Shown here one piece after another: positions 8,601 to 17,857 of a stretch of DNA of 64,000 nt (its first letter is position 1; every line of letters begins with the position of its first letter). This stretch comes from Vibrio splendidus. GTDB lineage: Bacteria > Pseudomonadota > Gammaproteobacteria > Enterobacterales > Vibrionaceae. The notes under the pieces were generated by a model that saw only the letters and a program-made list of their open reading frames with translations, searched no databases and was not told the origin of the DNA. The stretch spans positions 389,466 to 453,465 of the forward strand of contig NZ_MCUN01000054.1 in NCBI RefSeq assembly GCF_002873455.1, written 5' to 3'. A program made the translations under genes and the position numbers.

Positions 8601-8621
8601 TCTCGAATCTCGAATCTCGAA
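8601..8621. repeat. Heptamer tandem repeat (TCTCGAA)3
   Basis: Three exact tandem TCTCGAA units lie just after the argS stop. On the other strand they read as TCGAGAT-type units, related to the ACGAGAT array at 4714-4741. Confidence 0.8.
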
Positions 8622-8625
8622 TCGC

Positions 8626-10359
8626 TTACATGCGCTCTAGAGTTTCGATACCTAGAAGCGACAGACCTTGCTTGATTGTCTTCGCTGTTAGTGCAGCAAG
8701 CTTCAGGCGGCTCTGTTTAACGGTTTCATCTTCAGCCACAAGAATAGGGCATGCTTCGTAGAAGCTAGAAAATTGACCAGCAAGTTCGAACAGGTAGCTA
8801 CACATGATGTGCGGTTGACCTTCACGAGCAACAGACTGTACCGCTTCTTCAAATTGTAGAAGTTTTGCGATAAGTGCTTTTTCTTTCTCTTCAGTGATTT
8901 TGATTTCACCTTCAAGAGAGTCCATAGAAATCCCTGCTTTAGCAAAGATTGAAGCAACACGAGTGTACGCGTACTGCATGTACGGTGCTGTGTTGCCTTC
9001 AAATGCTAGCATGTTTTCCCAATCGAACACGTAATCAGTTGTACGGTGTTTAGAAAGATCTGCGTATTTAACAGCCGCCATTGCAACTGTGTTCGCGATG
9101 GTTTTCTTCTCGTCTTCTGCTAGCTCAGGGTTTTTAGATTCAATCAGCTGAGTTGCGCGTACTTCTGCTTCGTCCAGAAGATCAGCAAGACGTACTGTAC
9201 CGCCTGCACGAGTTTTAAATGGCTTACCATCTTTACCTAGCATCATGCCGAACGCGTGGTGCTCAAGAGATACAGACTCAGGAACATAACCCGCTTTACG
9301 GACAATAGTCCAAGCTTGCATTAGGTGTTGGTGCTGACGAGAGTCAATGAAGTAAAGTACGCGGTCTGCGCCCAACTCTTCAAAACGGTATTTAGCACAG
9401 GCAATATCGGTGGTGGTGTATAGGAAGCCACCGTCACGTTTTTGCACGATAACGCCCATCGGGTCGCCATCTTTGTTTTTGTATTCGTCTAGGAATACAA
9501 CTTGTGCGCCGTCAGACTCTTTTGCTAGGCCTTGTGCTTGCAGGTCAGAAACGATGTTTGAAAGCATATGGTTGTACATACTTTCACCCATTATATCATC
9601 ACGTGTCAGTGATACGTTCAGGCGATCGTAGTTACGTTGGTTTTGAACCATGGTTACGTCAACCAGCTTTTTCCACATTTCAGCGCAGTATTCGTCACCG
9701 CTTTGCAGTTTCACTACGTAGCCACGTGCTTTCACTGCGAATTCTTCGTCTTCGTCGTAAAGCTTTTTAGATTCACGGTAGAACTGCTCAAGATCTGAAA
9801 GTTCCATTGAAACTTCGCCAGTTTCAGCTTGGATGCGCTCAAGGTTTGCGATAAGCATACCGAATTGAGTACCCCAGTCACCAATGTGGTTAGCACGGAT
9901 AACTTTGTGGCCTAAGAACTCTAATGTACGAACAACAGCATCACCGATGATCGTTGAACGTAGGTGACCAACGTGCATTTCTTTTGCAACGTTCGGTGCT
10001 GAGTAGTCAGCAACAATTGTTTGTGCTTCAGCCGCTGTAACACCAAGACGAGAGTCAGCCAATGCTGCGTCTGCTTGTTGTGCTAGGAATGCTTCATCTA
10101 GGAAGATGTTTAGGAAACCTGGACCTGCGATTTCAACTTTAGAAGCGATACCGTCTAGGTTTAGAACGTCCAATACTTTTTGAGCAAATTCTCGAGGGTT
10201 AGTGCCTAGTCGTTTAGCAACGCCCATAACGCCGTTTGCTTGGTAGTCACCAAATTGTGGTTTTGCAGATTGGCGAACAGCCGCAGGAGAGCCTGCAGGT
10301 GCGCCAGCGGCTTCTAGAGCCTGAGATACTTTGTCATTAATCAGTGCTTGGATATTCAC
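8626..10359 (-). CDS. argS: ArgS, arginyl-tRNA synthetase
   Basis: This 577-aa class I synthetase charges tRNA-Arg. It has the N-terminal Add-1 domain, the HIGH-like motif HVGHLRST near residue 126, ANHIGDWGTQFGMLI, the conserved DRVLYFIDSRQHQH region and a C-terminal anticodon-binding domain ending LLGIETLERM. A GTG start at 10359 is preferred over TTG at 10374, because AAGGA lies seven bases before the GTG and the resulting length equals E. coli ArgS. It is divergent from yecM. Confidence 0.96.
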   Translation of the reverse strand: MNIQALINDKVSQALEAAGAPAGSPAAVRQSAKPQFGDYQANGVMGVAKRLGTNPREFAQKVLDVLNLDGIASKVEIAGPGFLNIFLDEAFLAQQADAALADSRLGVTAAEAQTIVADYSAPNVAKEMHVGHLRSTIIGDAVVRTLEFLGHKVIRANHIGDWGTQFGMLIANLERIQAETGEVSMELSDLEQFYRESKKLYDEDEEFAVKARGYVVKLQSGDEYCAEMWKKLVDVTMVQNQRNYDRLNVSLTRDDIMGESMYNHMLSNIVSDLQAQGLAKESDGAQVVFLDEYKNKDGDPMGVIVQKRDGGFLYTTTDIACAKYRFEELGADRVLYFIDSRQHQHLMQAWTIVRKAGYVPESVSLEHHAFGMMLGKDGKPFKTRAGGTVRLADLLDEAEVRATQLIESKNPELAEDEKKTIANTVAMAAVKYADLSKHRTTDYVFDWENMLAFEGNTAPYMQYAYTRVASIFAKAGISMDSLEGEIKITEEKEKALIAKLLQFEEAVQSVAREGQPHIMCSYLFELAGQFSSFYEACPILVAEDETVKQSRLKLAALTAKTIKQGLSLLGIETLERM

Positions 10360-10709
10360 ACGCGTTTCCTTCAATTCAAGGATGAATAAGAGTGGCCGTT
10401 ATTTCGTGGGTATTAAATTTGGTTAATTATGCTTCGAGTTAACGATTTAATGCCGAAATGAACAACAGACTCTGTTTAAGTTCACAAAAATGGCGTTAAT
10501 CATACCAATTTTGTGGGGTTTCTTATAGGTCGAATTGATAGAAAATTAACATTTCCTAAGGGGTTTTTGACAATCGACTTTGACCAAGCCAGGTTTGTCT
10601 ATTTAGGAAAGTAAGACACCGTACTTTTTGAACGTTTTTTTGTAAAAGCAACGCTTGTTGCTGAAAGTAAAACTGATACCATGCAGCCATTATTTGGAGA
10701 ACATAGACA
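10360..10709. other. argS/yecM divergent spacer, no gene seen
   Basis: This is about 350 bases of A+T-rich sequence without a supported open frame. It contains TTGACA at 10566-10571 with no convincing -10 at standard distance, and runs of T near 10637. It presumably holds promoters for both flanking genes. Confidence 0.5.
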
Positions 10710-11306
10710 ATGACCATGAGCCTGAAGCAAGCTGAACTAGAACCACAACAAATGATTGCGCGCCTTGATACGTTTATGGCGAAAATTGAGAACCTAGGAA
10801 ATACATTGGGTTTAGATTTAAGCTTTGCTCAAGCGGATCATATTGCATTAAGAATCAATGAAACTGAGCTTGCGAAATCAGCACATCAAGCATGGTCTGA
10901 ATACGGTTCTACGATTTCAGAAGCGATGATTAACGGTCGTCCAATTGTTGTGTTGGCTTTCGATGAACCATTGCAAAGTCTTGGTTGGAAGATTGAGTGT
11001 TTAGAGCTTCCGTACCCTGCAGAAGGCAAAATTTACCCAAGCCAAGATTGGGAACATGTCGAGTTTGTGATTCCTTCTCACGCGCAAACGGCTGATGAGT
11101 ATCTAGCGGACCTCAAAGAAACGTACCCGCAGTTTGCTGCTAAGTTTGAAACCTTGGCTGAGCAAGGCGTTAAGATAAAACTCTCGAGCCCAAAAGGTGA
11201 GGGTGAGCGTTTGAATAACCCAACGGTAGCTTTTAAGCATCAAGGGATTTGCATCAAGTTGCATCCACACTCTTTGAAGAAGATTGTAGAGTCTGAACAA
11301 GCTTAA
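10710..11306 (+). CDS. yecM: YecM-family VOC-fold protein
   Basis: This 198-aa protein of the YecM family (vicinal-oxygen-chelate fold, probable metal binding) has conserved QADHIALRIN, GRPIVVLAFDEPL, WKIECLELPYP, WEHVEFVIPSHA and a C-terminal VAFKHQGICIKLHPHSL. The biochemical function is unknown. TGGAGA lies about 10 bases before the ATG at 10710; an ATG at 10716 is a possible alternative. It lies divergently next to argS, as yecM does in E. coli, which supports the name. Confidence 0.88.
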   Translation: MTMSLKQAELEPQQMIARLDTFMAKIENLGNTLGLDLSFAQADHIALRINETELAKSAHQAWSEYGSTISEAMINGRPIVVLAFDEPLQSLGWKIECLELPYPAEGKIYPSQDWEHVEFVIPSHAQTADEYLADLKETYPQFAAKFETLAEQGVKIKLSSPKGEGERLNNPTVAFKHQGICIKLHPHSLKKIVESEQA

Positions 11307-11330
11307 TTTGAGTAGATAATTGCTGGGATA

Positions 11331-11503
11331 GATTCCTGATCTCGCCTAGGCTCGTCGGAATGACGGGGTGTTTGATGGTGTTTGCCAGAGTCGAGTTTTA
11401 GAGGCTAACTGAGCGTTCGAGGGCGTATGTCAGAGTCTACAGTTAGAGGGTTCTTGCCAAATTCGTCATTCCCGATAGCGACGAAGGAGTGTAGTTGGGA
11501 ATC
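11331..11503. repeat. MITE-like element with 35-40 bp imperfect inverted ends
   Basis: The left arm (11331-11365, GATTCCTGATCTCGCC...GGAATGACG) is an imperfect inverted copy of the right arm (11464-11503, CGTCATTCCCGATAGC...GGGAATC). About 100 bases without an open frame separate them. The layout is that of a small non-autonomous repeat or palindromic intergenic element. Confidence 0.6.
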
Positions 11504-11531
11504 TTTAAAAGCTAGTCTAATAACCAGATAC

Positions 11532-11570
11532 AAAAAACGCGCAACGGGTTAACCCTGTTGCGCGTTTTTT
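11532..11570. terminator. Bidirectional terminator between yecM and purU
   Basis: A long stem (AAAAAACGCGCAAC...GTTGCGCGTTTTTT, extended by GGG/CCC) around TTAA can terminate both convergent genes. Confidence 0.9.
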
Positions 11571-11614
11571 ATTGGGTTCTAACTGAAAGTCTTACTGTAA
11601 ATCGAATCCCCGAC

Positions 11615-12448
11615 TTACAGAATTACAGTCTTGTTGCCGTAAACAAACACATGATCGTTGATCACTTTGTTTAGAGCCTTACTCAATACGTTTTTCTCTA
11701 CGTCACGACCGGCTTGAGCCATGTCTTTTGCGCTGAAGTTGTGATCCACTGGAATCACGTCTTGCTTGATGATTGGGCCTTCATCGAGATCGTTTGTCAC
11801 GAAGTGCGCGGTTGCACCAATGATTTTTACGCCGCGCTCATAAGCTTGCTGGTATGGTTTAGCACCAATGAATGCTGGTAAGAAGCTGTGGTGAATGTTG
11901 ATAATTTTGTGGTTGTACTTCTCAACAAACCCCGGAGTCAGCACTCGCATGTATTTAGCAAGCACCAGATAGTCCGCCTCGTACTGGTCAATCACTTCAA
12001 GCATCTTCTTCTCATGTTCTTCACGGTTTAATCCTTCGTGAGAAACATGATGATAAGGAATATCAAAACGCTCGGTTAAGCTTTGCAGAGTATCGTAGTT
12101 GCCAACCACCGCTGCGATTTCGACATCTAAGCTGCCATCAAAGTTCTTCATCAGAATATCGCCGAGGCAGTGAGCTTCTTTAGTCACGAGTATCACGACA
12201 CGCTTACGAGAAGAGCCCATCAGCTTACGTTTCGCATTCTCTGGCAATGCTTGGTCTAAATCGGCAAGCAAGGTTTCGTCATTGAAGTAACCCTCTAGCT
12301 CGGTACGCATAAAGAAGTGACCACTAGTGTTATCAACGAACTCATTGTTGTGAATAATATTGAGTTGGTGCTTGTAACAAATGTTGGTGATCTTTGAGAT
12401 GAGGCCTGGGGCGTCAGTACAATGTGTTAATAAAGTTTTTCTTTCCAT
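11615..12448 (-). CDS. purU: PurU, formyltetrahydrofolate deformylase
   Basis: This 277-aa enzyme hydrolyses 10-formyl-THF to formate and THF and helps balance one-carbon and purine metabolism. It has an N-terminal ACT domain (residues 1-80, LLTHCTDAPGLISKIT) and then a formyltransferase-like domain with catalytic NIHHSFLPAFIGAKPY near 203-218 and the ATAHFVTNDLDEGPII region. The start MERKTLL fits the family. An ATG two codons earlier (12454) sits closer to GGAAG and is an alternative. It is convergent with yecM. Confidence 0.95.
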   Translation of the reverse strand: MERKTLLTHCTDAPGLISKITNICYKHQLNIIHNNEFVDNTSGHFFMRTELEGYFNDETLLADLDQALPENAKRKLMGSSRKRVVILVTKEAHCLGDILMKNFDGSLDVEIAAVVGNYDTLQSLTERFDIPYHHVSHEGLNREEHEKKMLEVIDQYEADYLVLAKYMRVLTPGFVEKYNHKIINIHHSFLPAFIGAKPYQQAYERGVKIIGATAHFVTNDLDEGPIIKQDVIPVDHNFSAKDMAQAGRDVEKNVLSKALNKVINDHVFVYGNKTVIL

Positions 12449-12730
12449 TTGCATCTTACTTCCATGAATGTTGCACTTTTTTATATGCAATCGGGATTCT
12501 TCAAATTTAATGCAGGCCGTCGAACGGTGAACTGAGCCGCAATATCACCGTTATAATTAATCTATTATCAATTTGGTTTCAACAAAATCTACCGTTCATT
12601 TAGGGGATTAATAAATAGAGAGGCTTAATAAATTTAGGTAGAGGTTAGATTTCTGACGGTTTTAACCGATATTCTCGGTCAAGTTCCACTAGAGCGAGCC
12701 AACATTTCAGCCATGCATAGGTGATCATTT

Positions 12731-12934
12731 ATGGATAAAGAGTTACTAGCGAAAAAGTTGTATTGTAAGCGTGTAAATTCATTAGTTGGTGATGTTCAGG
12801 TGGACGGCAACGTTCTTGATGAAATGTGGGAAAGCAAAGCTTCGCCGACTGATGCTGCTAAAGCTATGCAACCAAGTGATTCCGGTTTTTCTGGTGCGCC
12901 TTGGTTATCTCGGTATTTGAATCGCAGTAGTTAA
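12731..12934 (+). CDS. Small hypothetical protein
   Basis: This 67-aa open frame starts with ATG seven bases after AGGTGAT, a good ribosome binding site. The sequence is soluble, with a charged N-terminal helix and a C-terminal SGFSGAPWLSRYLNRSS segment. No domain is recognised. It stands alone between purU (divergent) and yoaA. The strong ribosome site and normal codon use favour a real gene. Confidence 0.6.
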   Translation: MDKELLAKKLYCKRVNSLVGDVQVDGNVLDEMWESKASPTDAAKAMQPSDSGFSGAPWLSRYLNRSS

Positions 12935-13090
12935 ACAACCCTTTGATTTGTTTCGGGCTAGGCTGGTTAATAAGGCTTAGCCTACCATGTTCTATTCGAT
13001 AGACACCTCCGGTGTGCAGTCATTTCTGATTCGCACCGGCTCTCTAAACCTGCCATAATTCGCCTTCTATTTTTCTAAACCACGTACTCT

Positions 13091-15019
13091 ATGATATCTA
13101 AAACGTTTTCTGCTGATGGTGCTCTGGGTAAAGCGATCCCAGGATTTCAACCACGACAAGCTCAATTGGACATGGCTGAAGCGGTCTCACAAGCTATCCA
13201 GCAACAAAGCCAATTGGTTGTTGAGGCAGGGACGGGTACCGGTAAGACGTTTGCTTACCTCGTGCCAGCGCTGCTGAGTGGCAAGAAAACCATCATCAGT
13301 ACGGGGTCAAAAAACCTTCAAGAGCAGCTATTTCATCGTGATTTACCATTAATGGTCGATGCGCTTGGTTTTTATGGTCAGGTTGCTCTGCTGAAAGGTC
13401 GTTCAAACTATTTGTGTTTAGACCGCTTGAGCCGCCAGATGATCGAAAGTCATGGCACTCATACTGATCCAACATTGTTAGCTCAGTTGGTGAAAGTGCG
13501 CAGCTGGTCTTCGGCGACTCAAACTGGTGACTTAGGCGATTGCGATGATATTGCTGAAGATAGTCCGGTTATTCCAACCATTACCTCAACTAACGACAAC
13601 TGCTTAGGTAAAGAATGCCCAAGCTACACGGATTGCTTTGTGCTGAAAGCGCGTAAAAAAGCGATGGATTCCGATGTTGTCGTAGTAAACCACCACTTGT
13701 TCTTAGCTGATTTAGCGATTAAAGAAACCGGGTTTGGTGAGCTTATTCCAGAGGCTGATGTGTTTATCTTCGATGAAGCGCATCAACTTCCAGATATCGC
13801 CAGTCAGTACTTTGGACAATCAGTATCAAGCCGACAAATCCAAGAACTAGCTAAAGACATTGAAATTGCTTACCGCACTGAAGCCAAAGACATGCGTCAG
13901 TTGCAAAAAGTTGGTGAGAGGCTAATTCAATCAGCTGCTGACCTACGTATTGTTCTCGGCGACACAGGGTTTCGCGGTAATTGGCGTGAAGCGTTGAAGT
14001 CAGAGTCGATCGCGAGAGAGTTGGTTCGTTTACAAGATGCGTTGCAACTGGCCGTCGATGTATTGAAATTAGCATTGGGTCGAAGCCAGTTGTTAGACAC
14101 GGCTTTCGAACGTGCAACCATGATTAAGTCGCGTATCGAACGTGTGTGTGATGTGTCGATTACCGGTTATTCCTATTGGTATGACACAACGCCACGACAA
14201 TTTGCTTTGCACATCACGCCTCTTTCGGTTGCCGATAAATTCCACGAACAAATCGAGCTCAAGCCGGGTGCTTGGGTGTTTACTTCAGCAACACTAGCTG
14301 TGTCGGATGATTTCGACCACTTCACCTCTCGACTTGGATTAAAGCCGTCGGCACAGTTTTCACTGCCGAGCCCATTTGATTATCCGAATCAGGCACGCTT
14401 GTGTGTGCCTCGCTATCTTCCAGAGCCCAATAGTCCGGGCTTGGCTGACAAATTAGTCAGAATGCTGGCTCCTGTGATTGAGCAAAACCAAGGTCGTTGT
14501 TTCTTCTTGTGTACCTCACACAGCATGATGAAAGAGTTAGGCGAGCGATTCCGTGAAACGCTTACTGTACCCGTTCTATTGCAAGGTGAGACCAGTAAGC
14601 AAAAAACCTTAGCCGAATTCATGGAATTAGGTAACGCATTGCTGGTGGCCACTGGTGCCTTTTGGGAAGGTATCGATGTTAGGGGCGACGCATTAAGCTG
14701 TGTTATCATCGATAAATTGCCCTTTACAGCTCCAGACGACCCATTACTTAAGGCTCGAATCGAGGACTGTAAGCTAAAAGGGGGTGATCCTTTTGCACAA
14801 GTACAGTTACCAGACGCAGTGATTACCTTGAAACAAGGTGTTGGCCGATTAATACGTGATAAGCGTGATAATGGTGCTTTGATTATTTGCGATAACCGCT
14901 TGGTGACCCGCGATTACGGTGGTGTGTTTTTGGCGAGTTTACCGCCTATCCCACGTACCCGTGACTTAGGGATCATTAGAGAATTCTTAGCTAAAGACCA
15001 CTCAACCGCTGCTGAGTAA
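13091..15019 (+). CDS. yoaA: YoaA, DinG-family ATP-dependent DNA helicase
   Basis: This 642-aa XPD/DinG-type superfamily 2 helicase has Walker A EAGTGTGKTFAYL near residue 46, a four-cysteine Fe-S cluster region (YLCLDRLS near 113 to CLGKECPSYTDC near 172-184), DEAH box FDEAHQLPD near 223 and C-terminal motif VI GVGRLIRDKRD. YoaA acts with the polymerase chi subunit at damaged forks in E. coli. It lacks the N-terminal length of DinG (about 715), and it lies next to tsaB as in E. coli, favouring YoaA. No clear ribosome site precedes the ATG. Confidence 0.9.
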   Translation: MISKTFSADGALGKAIPGFQPRQAQLDMAEAVSQAIQQQSQLVVEAGTGTGKTFAYLVPALLSGKKTIISTGSKNLQEQLFHRDLPLMVDALGFYGQVALLKGRSNYLCLDRLSRQMIESHGTHTDPTLLAQLVKVRSWSSATQTGDLGDCDDIAEDSPVIPTITSTNDNCLGKECPSYTDCFVLKARKKAMDSDVVVVNHHLFLADLAIKETGFGELIPEADVFIFDEAHQLPDIASQYFGQSVSSRQIQELAKDIEIAYRTEAKDMRQLQKVGERLIQSAADLRIVLGDTGFRGNWREALKSESIARELVRLQDALQLAVDVLKLALGRSQLLDTAFERATMIKSRIERVCDVSITGYSYWYDTTPRQFALHITPLSVADKFHEQIELKPGAWVFTSATLAVSDDFDHFTSRLGLKPSAQFSLPSPFDYPNQARLCVPRYLPEPNSPGLADKLVRMLAPVIEQNQGRCFFLCTSHSMMKELGERFRETLTVPVLLQGETSKQKTLAEFMELGNALLVATGAFWEGIDVRGDALSCVIIDKLPFTAPDDPLLKARIEDCKLKGGDPFAQVQLPDAVITLKQGVGRLIRDKRDNGALIICDNRLVTRDYGGVFLASLPPIPRTRDLGIIREFLAKDHSTAAE

Positions 15020-15078
15020 TTGGCATTGTTGAGCTTAGCCATTATTTTTAGATTAGATAACGAATATTTGAGACACGA

Positions 15079-15780
15079 ATGAGCGCGAAAATTCTTGCAG
15101 TAGATACCGCAACTGAAAACTGTTCAGTTGCACTAGTAATCGGTGACCAGGTGTTCGCACGTAGCGAAGAGGCTCCTCGAGACCATACGAAAAAAATTCT
15201 ACCTATGGTTGATGAAGTACTGAAAGAAGCGAATGTCGCTTTAACCGATATCGACGCAATCGCGTTTGGCCAAGGCCCAGGCAGTTTCACGGGTGTGCGT
15301 ATTGGTATCGGTATTGCTCAAGGCTTGGCTTTTGGTGCTGATTTACCGATGATCGGTGTGTCTACACTGGCAGCGATGGCGCAAGGCAGCTACCGTAAAT
15401 CTGGGGAAACTCACGTAGCTACAGCGATTGATGCTCGCATGAGTGAAGTCTACTGGGCTCGTTACAGCCGTGAAGACGATGGTCGTTGGACTGCAGTTGA
15501 TGCTGAATGTGTCACACCTCCAAGCGAATTGGCTGCGCAGCTTGAAGTGGATTCTGAGACATGGGCAAAAGTAGGTACCGGTTGGGAAGCGTATGCAGAG
15601 CATATGGACACACTAGCGATCAACACTAAAGCGTGTGAGGTCCTGTTCCCAGAAGCTCAAGATATGGCGTTCCTAGCTCAATTTGCTTATGCAGAAGGCA
15701 AAGCGGTTGCAGCTGAAGAGTCTGAGCCAGTTTACCTGCGTGACAAAGTGACGTGGAAGAAACTGCCAGGTCGCGAGTAA
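15079..15780 (+). CDS. tsaB: TsaB, tRNA threonylcarbamoyladenosine complex subunit
   Basis: This 233-aa ASKHA-fold protein (formerly YeaZ) scaffolds TsaD for t6A37 synthesis in tRNA. It has the opening ILAVDTATENCSVAL, the GPGSFTGVRIGIGIAQGLAF signature near 73-92, and DARMSEVYWARY near 118. The length matches E. coli (231). It follows yoaA by 59 bases and is probably co-transcribed with it, the same pairing as in E. coli. Confidence 0.96.
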   Translation: MSAKILAVDTATENCSVALVIGDQVFARSEEAPRDHTKKILPMVDEVLKEANVALTDIDAIAFGQGPGSFTGVRIGIGIAQGLAFGADLPMIGVSTLAAMAQGSYRKSGETHVATAIDARMSEVYWARYSREDDGRWTAVDAECVTPPSELAAQLEVDSETWAKVGTGWEAYAEHMDTLAINTKACEVLFPEAQDMAFLAQFAYAEGKAVAAEESEPVYLRDKVTWKKLPGRE

Positions 15781-15790
15781 ATACGTATTA

Positions 15791-15823
15791 TTTTGGCTCT
15801 GCATTCACTTTGCAGAGCCAAAA
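15791..15823. terminator. Stem-loop after tsaB
   Basis: A perfect 13-base inverted repeat TTTTGGCTCTGCA/TGCAGAGCCAAAA around seven bases ends the yoaA-tsaB unit. A true U-tract beyond the stem is lacking, so termination may be partial. Confidence 0.6.
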
Positions 15824-15871
15824 TTAAAACAGATACAAAATTATTAAGATTAGGTACAAAATTCCTTAAGC

Positions 15872-16177
15872 ATGGTTTCAATAAACGGCTTACCTCCTTC
15901 TTCGATAGGCAATACATCCAAAACCAATCGAACCAATAAAAAGAACGAGGTAAAAAAAGGCGATGCAAAAACCTCAGTTGGTCAGCCAACTAAGGTCGCG
16001 AATGCTGTCTCGCATTCGATTCGGCAAGTCAAAGAATCTGAGATTCACAAAGCTCAGGTTCAATATGATCTTCCAGAAGGGCGTGGACGACGTGCGATGG
16101 AGGAGTATATGGACGTGATGAATCAAGCTAAAAAAGAGGAACTTGCGAAGCTTATTGGGGTCGATATTTATATCTAG
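15872..16177 (+). CDS. Conserved small hypothetical protein
   Basis: This 101-aa protein has a Ser/Thr/Lys-rich, probably disordered N-terminal half. The C-terminal helical segment (GRRAMEEYMDVMNQAKKEEL, then AKLIGVDIYI) is well ordered. No named family is recognised. It lacks a signal peptide and membrane segment. The gene sits between tsaB and slp in the same direction. Reading-frame quality and the conserved-looking C-terminus support a real gene. An older database label linking such proteins to chromosome partitioning has no sequence basis here. Confidence 0.65.
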   Translation: MVSINGLPPSSIGNTSKTNRTNKKNEVKKGDAKTSVGQPTKVANAVSHSIRQVKESEIHKAQVQYDLPEGRGRRAMEEYMDVMNQAKKEELAKLIGVDIYI

Positions 16178-16216
16178 CTTTGTGCTTTTATTTATCCTGT
16201 TCTAAGGACCAGCATT

Positions 16217-16777
16217 ATGTTTTCTCTCATTTCTAAATCTCGCTTATTTTTCCTTGTCGCTTTCTCTTCGATGGTGATGGGCTGCTCCTCTTTACCTGAA
16301 GAACTTAATGCAAATTCTGAACAGGTGGTAACTGACTACCAAGAGTGGGTAAACACAGTACCAGATGCTGGTGATGTTCGTTTAGGTGGTGTGATTGCCA
16401 AGGTGACAAATTTACAAGATAAGACTCGTGTGGAAGTGGTTAACTTACCTATCTCAAGTAACGGTAAGCCAGATATTGATGCCGAGCCAAAAGGGCGCTT
16501 TGTCGCTTACATTGATGGTTATGTTGAGCCATTGAGCTTTGCTGAAGGCCGTTTAATCACCTTGGTTGGAACATCAAATGGCACTGAAGATGGCACCGTT
16601 GGTGAATATCCTTATACCTTCCCAGTAATGAATGTCTACAACCAACGCTTATGGCAGATCACCGAGCGAGTGGTCATCAACGACTTTGCGCCAACCTATT
16701 ACTCTTGCCGCAGTTTGCATTGTCGCAGCTTTCAAACCATGCCTAAGTCAGGTCGTGTGATTCAAGATGTGGAATAG
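16217..16777 (+). CDS. slp: Slp-family outer membrane lipoprotein
   Basis: This 186-aa protein has a lipoprotein signal with lipobox VMGC (Cys23) and is therefore an outer-membrane lipoprotein. The body matches the Slp family: VRLGGVIAKVTNLQDKTRVE, the basic/acidic strand GRFVAYIDGYVEPLSFAEGR, and YTFPVMNVYNQRLWQI. Slp is a starvation or stationary-phase inducible lipoprotein of unclear function in E. coli. AAGGA lies about 9 bases before the ATG. Confidence 0.9.
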   Translation: MFSLISKSRLFFLVAFSSMVMGCSSLPEELNANSEQVVTDYQEWVNTVPDAGDVRLGGVIAKVTNLQDKTRVEVVNLPISSNGKPDIDAEPKGRFVAYIDGYVEPLSFAEGRLITLVGTSNGTEDGTVGEYPYTFPVMNVYNQRLWQITERVVINDFAPTYYSCRSLHCRSFQTMPKSGRVIQDVE

Positions 16778-16824
16778 TCGAACCTGAGATCGACACACTA
16801 AACGATAGGGACACCATACAATCA

Positions 16825-17751
16825 ATGATTGAAAAGTCATATTCCCTTGCGAGCGGGACGCTTGCAACACAACAGATTGGCAACCCAAAAACGACCGCAA
16901 CGACGGTCGTTTTTATTCATGGTTGGCTAGATAATTCTGCAAGTTTTACTCAGGTTATGCCTCAAATAGCCAAGCTTTCTCCAGATATTCACCTCGTTGC
17001 TATCGATCTCTTCGGACACGGTTTCTCGTCGCATAAACTGGGAAGTTATTACCCATTTCATGACTATATTGATGATTTGCATCAGTTGGTGACTAAATTA
17101 TCGCCAAACAGACTGGTACTGGTAGGACATTCACTTGGTGCATTGATCGCAAGTTGCTATAGTGCCGCCTTTCCTGAAAAGGTGTCAGGATTAATTCAAA
17201 TTGAAGGTCATGGACCTCTTTCAGAAGCTCCCCACGAAACAGTCTCTCGTTTGAGAGATGGGGTACTCAGTCGTCTTCGACAGCGAAGAAAGCCTTCACG
17301 TCCTCTAGCAAGCCTTGAGGATGCTATTAAGCTGAGAGCTCACGCCAATCAAATCAAAGCAGAACTCATTGCTCCTATTGTTGAACGAGGAATCGTTGAG
17401 CTAAGTAATGTTGATCGAGCTGTTGTTACTCAAGCTGCTTTTGAGGAAGCGACAGTAGATCAAGATGCAGCCGAGTTCGAGAACTCTTGGCAATGGCGAT
17501 GCGACCCTAACCTAAAATGTGACTCGTTATATCGAATGTCACAAGCGCATGCTGAAGCGATCATGGCGGCTATTGAATGCCCTCAATTAATAGTTTTAGG
17601 AAATGATGGATTCCGACATTTGCAGCATAATCGCTACAAATCAGCCCATAGTTCTCTGAATATAGAGACTGTTCCTGGCGGACATCATTGCCATTTAGAG
17701 AGCCCAGAGCTAGTTTCAGAGCTAATTCTTGGTGTAGTTAACAAAATTTAA
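16825..17751 (+). CDS. Alpha/beta-fold hydrolase
   Basis: This 308-aa cytosolic serine hydrolase has an oxyanion segment FIHGWLDN near residue 30, the nucleophile elbow GHSLGA with Ser near 107, and a C-terminal catalytic His in GGHHCHLE near 290. The substrate is unknown. It lies directly upstream of fadD in the same direction, so a role in ester or acyl-lipid turnover is possible, but this is inference. About 100 bases separate it from fadD, so the genes may or may not share a transcript. Confidence 0.88.
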   Translation: MIEKSYSLASGTLATQQIGNPKTTATTVVFIHGWLDNSASFTQVMPQIAKLSPDIHLVAIDLFGHGFSSHKLGSYYPFHDYIDDLHQLVTKLSPNRLVLVGHSLGALIASCYSAAFPEKVSGLIQIEGHGPLSEAPHETVSRLRDGVLSRLRQRRKPSRPLASLEDAIKLRAHANQIKAELIAPIVERGIVELSNVDRAVVTQAAFEEATVDQDAAEFENSWQWRCDPNLKCDSLYRMSQAHAEAIMAAIECPQLIVLGNDGFRHLQHNRYKSAHSSLNIETVPGGHHCHLESPELVSELILGVVNKI

Positions 17752-17857
17752 ACAAGTGTTTGAGCCTTTTAGTGCTCATGCACTAAAGCTGTGCTGTAAT
17801 ACCGCAATGATAAAAAGCGGCGAAGCAGTCGTCAGCTGATAAACGAGGAGTAACATA

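Noticed and set aside
17780..17857. Possible FadR box upstream of fadD
   Set aside because: The best segment (around GTCGTCAGCTGAT) matches too few consensus positions to claim.
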